Origin: Uloborus plumipes | Taxonomy: Eukaryota; Arthropoda; Arachnida; Araneae; Uloboridae | Reading direction: 5' to 3' | DNA: 64,000 nucleotides | Assembly: GCA_038373865.1 (NCBI GenBank) | Contig: JAXGGA010005887.1 | Span: 1 to 64,000, forward strand | Part shown: piece by piece, positions 59,489 to 64,000 of the stretch | How the letters are laid out: each line of letters starts with the position of its first letter | Position numbering within the stretch: the first letter of the stretch is position 1 | The notes under the pieces: model-generated | What the model saw: only the letters and a program-made list of their open reading frames with translations | What the model was told of the DNA's origin: nothing | The model's database searches: none | Made by a program: the position numbers and the translations under genes

Positions 59489-59779
59489 GAACGACTTACC
59501 TTTATGTATAGTCTTGAGCAAAGGAGAACCAGAGGGGACATGATTCAGTTGTTTAAATTTATCAAAATGAAAGATGTTATAGGGTTAAATTTTTGCACGG
59601 AAAGCAGGACAAGGGGTCATTGTTATAAGCTGTTTAAATCTCAGGCTAACCTGGAAATTCGGAAAAATGACTATTTTAGCAGAGTAGTGGGAACTTGGAA
59701 TAGTTTACCGGAAGAGGCGGTAAGGAGCAAGGGAGTAGATAGTTTTAAGAGGGCCATTGATCTTCATTGGGATCTATAA
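59489..59779 (+). pseudogene. LINE reverse transcriptase, C-terminal fragment
   Basis: The frame reads RLTFMYSLEQRRTRGDMIQL at its start and contains SRTRGHCYKL and FSRVVGTWNSLPEEAV, then ends near HWDL and a stop. The pattern LE-RR-RGD...TRGH...F--RVV--WN-LPEE--...S---FK--L--- is the conserved extreme C-terminus of CR1/Jockey-group polymerases. No catalytic motif is included, so it has no function. The fragment is open, which suggests moderate age. Confidence 0.85.
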
Positions 59780-59850
59780 TTTGACTAGGACCAGCCCAGT
59801 TGGGCCCAGAGCCTGTTGCTGGTCGTCACATTTGTATTTGTATTTAAGTT
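59489..59850 (+). mobile_element. 5'-truncated non-LTR retrotransposon (CR1/Jockey-like) 3' end
   Basis: It holds the last ~97 codons of a LINE reverse-transcriptase ORF plus a 3' UTR that ends in an (ATTTGT)n-like tail (~59830-59845). The conserved 3' UTR phrase gggcccagagcctgttgctg precedes the tail. The truncation at ~59489 is typical of incomplete reverse transcription. Confidence 0.8.
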
Positions 59851-60473
59851 TTTAAAAATACAAAAACACCTATGAAGTAAAGCTTCACCAAAAAACTATG
59901 ATGTAAAACCGGATTCAATGTAAATACATATGATTCTAATCATTTTTAATATCAACAAAATTATGAAACAGTAGACAGAAAAATTAAAGAAAATAAAGAC
60001 ATTAAGCAGCATTACGTGAAATTTTAATAAAATGAGAAGTACAGTGAAAAGTTTATACGCAATTTTTTTCAAATTAAATACGAGTAAGTTCTGTACATAC
60101 AGAATTGAAACTGCCGAATATGCATTGGGGGGGGGGGAGAAGGAAATAGAAGGAATCAAGAACTCAGACTTGTATTTGATATCACTTGTAGAGAATAACA
60201 TTCACGAAACTAAATAAAAAAGAGTCACTATTTTTCGGCCTATAACAGACGTTTCTTTTTGAACTCATCAATTATATTTCAATGTATTTCTAGAAAGATC
60301 GTATTTCACATTGTGTTTCGCAATGCTTCCATATATTTGAATGCATCACAGGAAAAAGCCCAAGTTAAAATTTTTCAAGGGCAAATATATGCGTAAAACT
60401 GTCCCAACCATGCAAATGGATTGAGCAAATTTAAGCTACATTCGTTGTAACATAGATATTCTTTCCCTCCCAG
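59851..60473. other. No gene; upstream of the ankyrin exon
   Basis: AT-rich sequence with a G-run (~60127-60136). It ends with a convincing splice acceptor, atattctttccctcccag, whose AG is at 60472-60473. Confidence 0.6.
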
Positions 60474-60641
60474 GAAAGTTTGCAAGAGCCCCAAACTGAA
60501 AGTCAGGCTGAGTTTGCAATGCACTTGGCTGCATACGTGGGGGATGTAGATGCAGTGAGAGAATTGATTGCCAGATTTAAAAGTACAAGTCTCCGATATC
60601 GGGAGGGACGAACACCCCTCCTTGTGGCACTCCACTCGAGG

Positions 60642-60836
60642 AAAAAGGTTGTGGCGGACTTGCTGGTGGATGCTGATGATACAAGCCAACTGCAGGACAT
60701 GCTCGGTAAAAAGCTGTGGCAGACTTGCTGGTGGATCCTGATGATACGAACCAACTGCAGGACATGCTCGGTAAAAAGCTGTGGCAGACTTGCTGGTGGA
60801 TGCTGATGGTACAATCCAACTGCAGGACATGCTCGG
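60642..60836. repeat. Three-copy 65-bp tandem repeat in the ankyrin exon
   Basis: aaaaag(g)(c/t)tgtggc(g/a)gacttg ... caggacatgctcggt occurs from 60642, 60708 and 60773. The copies are 66, 65 and 65 bp and highly alike, so the expansion is recent. The length is not a multiple of three. Minus-strand frames here are shadows. Confidence 0.9.
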
Positions 60837-61473
60837 TAGGGTGGGGCGAAAAATAAAAAGTTTTTCAGATCAACTTCTAATAGTTACCAAAAGTTGTCTT
60901 TGGTGATAGCTTTTGTGCAAAATTTCAGAAAAATCGGTGAATATCTTCAGGGGGCGCTGCGATCGCAAAGTTTTATCATAGCTTTTATCGGGATTTTATG
61001 GTTAAAATATGAAAAACAATGCCGTTAGCTAATCTCATTGCATGTTTTTACTCATAAGATATATTCATGCATTCAAAGCATGTGAAATAACTCACAAAAA
61101 ATTATTTTATATGATATATTTATATTTCAAGCATTTAAAAAGAAACAAAAACGTGAAAAAAAAATGATTTTTTTGAAATATAAATATATCATACAAAATA
61201 ATGTTTGTGAGTCATTTCATATGCTTTTAATGCATGAAAACATCTTTTGAGTAAAAAAAAAACGCAAAGAGACTAGCTAAAGGCATTCTTTTTGATATTT
61301 TAACCATAAAATCCATAACAAATCTATAGTTAAACTTTGCGATCGCAGCGCCCCCTGAAGATACTCACCGATTTTTTTTCAAATTTTGCACAAAAGCTAA
61401 CTATCACCAAAGACAACTTTTGGCAACTATTAGAAGTTGATGTGAAAATTTTTTTATTTTTCGCCCCACCCTA
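60837..61473. mobile_element. hAT-type palindromic MITE in the ankyrin exon, 637 bp
   Basis: The end TAGGGTGGGGCGAAAAATAA and its inverse are extended by long inverted arms of ~130 bp (to gggggcgctgcgatcgcaaag). An exact 8-bp duplication, ATGCTCGG, flanks it (60829-60836 and 61474-61481). The central part has further inverted segments (aatataaatatatcata). No transposase. Confidence 0.92.
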
Positions 61474-61837
61474 ATGCTCGGTGCCACGCCCCTGCGTTAC
61501 GCCACATTGCTGGGCTGCGACAGCATTGTGGCTAAGATGCTGCTGAGTGGTGCGCATTCACACATCAAGGATGAAAACGGAGAGTATCCTATCCACTATG
61601 CTCCGAAGCGAAGAAATCATGATATCGTAGGGATGATCCTAGCAATCAATAGGTGGAGAAAGTTCAGAATCGACTGGTCGAAGATGAAACTTCAGCAAGA
61701 CGAGATGTGCTTCAATTACAGAGTTCATTCTCCTTCCTTCAATTTGTAAAATGCACGTGGGTTCTTAAAAATGTGTCCTTCCTGAAACCTGGAAAAACAA
61801 TGAAGACGATCAATTCGTGCAAAATCATAATAATATA

Positions 61838-62147
61838 CAGTCGAACCTCGTTAAAACGAAATGAATTCCAAGGCACCTTTAAAACAGAGTTTGGCTTAAC
61901 CGTAGCTCGTCTTATCTAAACAACAATAAGGGCCCTGCTCCACATTGACGTAAAGCAGAAACGTAAAATGGATTAAATGGTGTTCCTACGGAAAGTACCC
62001 GGATTTTCGGTTTCTGCCTTCGGTTTCGGTCGCGTTTTCTGCTGATGTGGAGCAGGGCCCTAAACAAAGCATTCGGCGGGGATCGGTAATTTGGTCGCTT
62101 TAGCAGTAATTCATTTTAAGCGTGTTCGCGTTAATGAGGTTCGCCTG
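61838..62147. mobile_element. Pogo-like MITE, 310 bp
   Basis: The ends CAGTCGAACCTCGTTAAAAC and (reverse) CAGGCGAACCTCATTAACGC are flanked by TA. It contains a nested Harbinger-type MITE at 61930. Confidence 0.8.
61930..62060. mobile_element. PIF/Harbinger-type MITE, 131 bp
   Basis: The ends GGGCCCTGCTCCACATT and (reverse) GGGCCCTGCTCCACATC with TAA duplications (61927-61929 and 62061-62063). A 3-bp TWA target and GGGCC ends are the Harbinger signature. Nested inside the pogo-like MITE. Confidence 0.85.
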
Positions 62148-62321
62148 TATATTCATTTGCAAGCATTGAAAGAGAAAAAAGGTGTGAGGACAGGTGTCCC
62201 CTGTCCTCAACACACCTTTGTCAACTTATGAGCAAATTTACCATGTTATGAAAGAGTTTTAAAAACTCATACATACACTGTTAAAAATAAATGTGTTTTT
62301 AAAGTATAACACTGCTAATCT

Positions 62322-63007
62322 GAGCCCGATTAACCTTTGAAGTTAGGGGAAGCTCAGTCTCCTGTAGGGGCCCTCCACTTTTGGTTTAAAGAAAATTTTC
62401 GCAAAACTCTGCTCTGCACGTTGAAACAGAATTCACTAATGCTACAAAGATTATTCCTAAAGCCGACTTGGTGGCGTGGTGGTAGAGCGTCGGCTTTCCA
62501 CGCCGATAACCCGGGTTCGATCCTAGAGTTGGCCAGTCGGCGGATTTTCAAGATGCGGAAAATCTTCGGCGCCCATGTCGTATGATTATGCGGCATGTAA
62601 AAGATCCCTTGGGGTATTCGTTTGGCTTTGTATATCCCTAGGCAAGATTAAATCCTAGTGCTCTATCGCATCAAAAAGAACACAGGTGCCTCCCTCTGGC
62701 GGCAACTGGGTGTCAAAATTCTCGTGGTAATGGCATTCCGCCGATTCTGGTGCTACGTGAAAGAATGGATGCTTATTTGGGGGGATCGCACTAGGTCTGC
62801 AAAAGGTTGTGCCTCTACTGCAGCCCCATTTGAAAGAAAAAAAAAATTATTCCTAAAGTGACCCAGCAAACTGTATTGAACAAATTATTTTTAAAAGTAA
62901 ATGAAAATGTAGGAAATGTAGGAGCAGTTTTCCTGTCATTTTTGGGCCCTCTGAAAATTCTGAGGGGAAGCTCAAGCTTCGCGAGCCTTTTGGGAAATCA
63001 GGCCTTG
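62322..63007. mobile_element. hAT-type non-autonomous element, copy 2 (SINE inside)
   Basis: The left end gagcccgattaacctttgaagttaggggaagctc and right aagctcaagcttcgcg...aatcaggcctt match the element at 30739-31294. It is split by the SINE at 62463-62845. Confidence 0.7.
62463..62845 (+). mobile_element. tRNA-derived SINE family T, complete, 383 bp
   Basis: The tRNA-like head has A box ggtggtagagcg (~62479-62490) and B box GGGTTCGATCC (62513-62523), followed by a long unrelated body and an A-rich tail. A 13-bp duplication, ATTATTCCTAAAG, flanks it (62450-62462 and 62846-62858). The truncated copy is at 55289. Confidence 0.9.
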
Positions 63008-63099
63008 CTGCGAATTTTATAGTAAAAAAATAAAATTTGCACCTTTTGCAGTAATAAACTGTAAAATTGCTAATAAGTGAGTCGGTGGGTTGCAGTTGT

Positions 63100-63330
63100 T
63101 TGACACTGAAAAAAATAAACTTGTTTTTACAGTATAATACTAGAAACAGAGGTTTCAGTTTAAAACTGTAAAATGCACTGTAATAAACTGTAAAACTAGT
63201 AATTTTACAGTTTATTGCCATGAAATTAGCTGAATTATAATGTAAAAAAAAACAGTATAATAATATTGGCAGCAGAGGTTGCGATTTAAAACTAAAATGC
63301 AGTTTTAAACAGTAAAAAAAGCGCTTTTAT
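63100..63330. mobile_element. CACTGAAAAAAATAAA-type MITE, copy 2
   Basis: Reiterated ttttacagttta / aaactgtaaaa phrases in both orientations, with gaggtttcagtttaaaactg near the middle. Related to 18518-18660. The boundaries are approximate. Confidence 0.5.
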
Positions 63331-63337
63331 AGTTTAC

Positions 63338-63929
63338 TAGCTGATGTGCCCGGCGTCGCACGGGTTTAAATGCAACATGCCAAATCCATGTCAATATATG
63401 ACTTTCAACCAACCTCAATAGAATCATATTTCTCAAAGGTATTTTTGTGACCATGCAGTAGATTAACTGGGTGTGAAGGAGAACGTGAAATAAAACTTAA
63501 ATGTGTTATTTATTTTATCCATGTGATTTTTCAAAAAAAAAAAAAAAAAAACTTTCTATTTTCTAACTGTTGTCAAAATAAATTCTGTTTTTTATTTAAT
63601 CCGGTATCAATTATTGGCATAGATGAATATAAAAGTCCTAAGAAAGCAATAAATTTCATACTTACTCTAGAAAGGCCTTGATTAAAAATTTTCATCGTGA
63701 TTACTATTAATATTGTTGTTGCAAGGCAACCAAACTTTGCAACAATGGGTTGAAAATTTAATCATTTAATGGGGAAATGACATGAAATTTACTATTTTCC
63801 ATAATAACTTTTTTAAATTAAGCTTTTTAGAAATAAATTGTAGCTTATCCTGCTCCCTGTTACTGTAGATATCTGCGATGAAAAAATGGTTGAAATCGGT
63901 CCAGCAGTTTGGAAGATTACCCGGACATA
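63338..63929. repeat. Dispersed repeat family L, copy 2 (interrupted at the right)
   Basis: It starts ctagctgatgtgcccggcgt and aligns with 41170-41515 from ~63590. It is cut at ccggacata by the family H MITE that begins at 63930. Confidence 0.75.
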
Positions 63930-64000
63930 CCGTAAAGTCGGGTTACTTGGACCCACAAGGGGGTTACTTGAGCCCACAGTAAAATGATAAAATCTGGGCT
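63930..64000. mobile_element. MITE family H, copy 3 (cut by the window edge)
   Basis: CCGTAAAGTCGGGTTACTTG onward matches copies 1 and 2 to the last base. A TA precedes it at 63928-63929. It is inserted in repeat family L. Confidence 0.9.

Larger units (their letters stand above)
60474..61750 (+). pseudogene. Ankyrin-repeat gene fragment, interrupted
   Basis: After an acceptor (AG at 60472-60473) the frame reads into ankyrin helices: FAMHLAAYVGDVDAVRELI, then GRTPLLVALHSRKKVVADLL. Coding resumes at 61474 with ATPLRYATLLGCDSIVAKML and then ENGEYPIHYA, further ankyrin repeats. Between them lie two extra 65-bp copies of a segment (60642-60836), which break the frame, and a 637-bp hAT-type MITE (60837-61473). 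Removing the MITE with one 8-bp duplication rejoins the flanking codons in frame (DMLG to ATPL). Past ~61650 a one-base-shifted frame (EKVQNRLVEDETSARRDVLQ) looks more protein-like, so a further frameshift or a splice near ATAG|GTGGAG is possible. Ankyrin repeats are binding scaffolds; the parent protein is not identifiable. Confidence 0.75.

Noticed and set aside
60375..60830. Minus-strand frames of 80-151 codons over the ankyrin exon
   Set aside because: Products of the 65-bp repeat in antisense; the plus strand has real ankyrin signatures.

Overview
The window looks like intergenic or intronic DNA from an arthropod, most likely a chelicerate such as a spider. The basis is strong AT richness, long (TA)n tracts, tRNA-derived SINEs, and a mix of piggyBac, Tc1/mariner, hAT, pogo-like, Penelope-like and CR1/Jockey-like LINE sequences, with almost no host coding sequence. 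The organism call is inference; nothing here fixes a species. No rRNA, functional tRNA, CRISPR or operon-like organisation is visible.

Layout. 0-10 kb: a microsatellite-led dispersed repeat, a candidate host exon (3718-3886), a TA-flanked MITE, a pogo-like MITE, an intact Tc1-like transposon with a DD36E-spaced catalytic triad (6098-7315), and a decayed hAT element (end at 7603, transposase pseudogene near 9.1-9.7 kb) holding a TTAA-flanked palindromic MITE. 10-14 kb: a 3.0 kb piggyBac transposon inserted in a second microsatellite-led repeat. 14-18 kb: mostly unassigned AT-rich DNA, one MITE and two (TA)n tracts. 18-24 kb: degenerate long-unit repeats and a ~135-bp tandem array split by an insertion. 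24-27 kb: two unrelated terminal-inverted-repeat (TIR) elements lying against (TA)n tracts and a large palindrome. 28-31.4 kb: a nested stack of at least six elements. 31-43 kb: more MITEs, SINEs, hAT and piggyBac-type elements. 43-49 kb: two opposed 16-bp minisatellites, a near-perfect palindrome of two Penelope-like element ends, and two hAT-type elements that share one 8-bp target. 50-58 kb: inverted-repeat elements, one carrying a 60-bp tandem array, and a possible solo LTR. 59-64 kb: a LINE 3' end, an ankyrin-repeat gene fragment split by a hAT-type MITE, and more nested elements.

How the parts relate. Most structure here comes from transposition into older transposons. Target-site duplications (TSDs) can be read for many elements: TTAA for piggyBac-type, TA for mariner/pogo-type, 8 bp for hAT-type, TAA for a Harbinger-type MITE, and 11-14 bp for SINEs and the Penelope-like insertion. 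These allow a relative order of events. The only clearly host-like protein sequence is the ankyrin fragment at 60474-61750, which is disrupted.

I found no multi-gene system that looks like an undescribed pathway. The most noteworthy signals are the Penelope-like palindrome, the same-target hAT pair, repeated palindromes in the piggyBac element, and reiterated 13-14-bp motifs in two element families. All family assignments come from motifs and termini read by eye; no database search was run.
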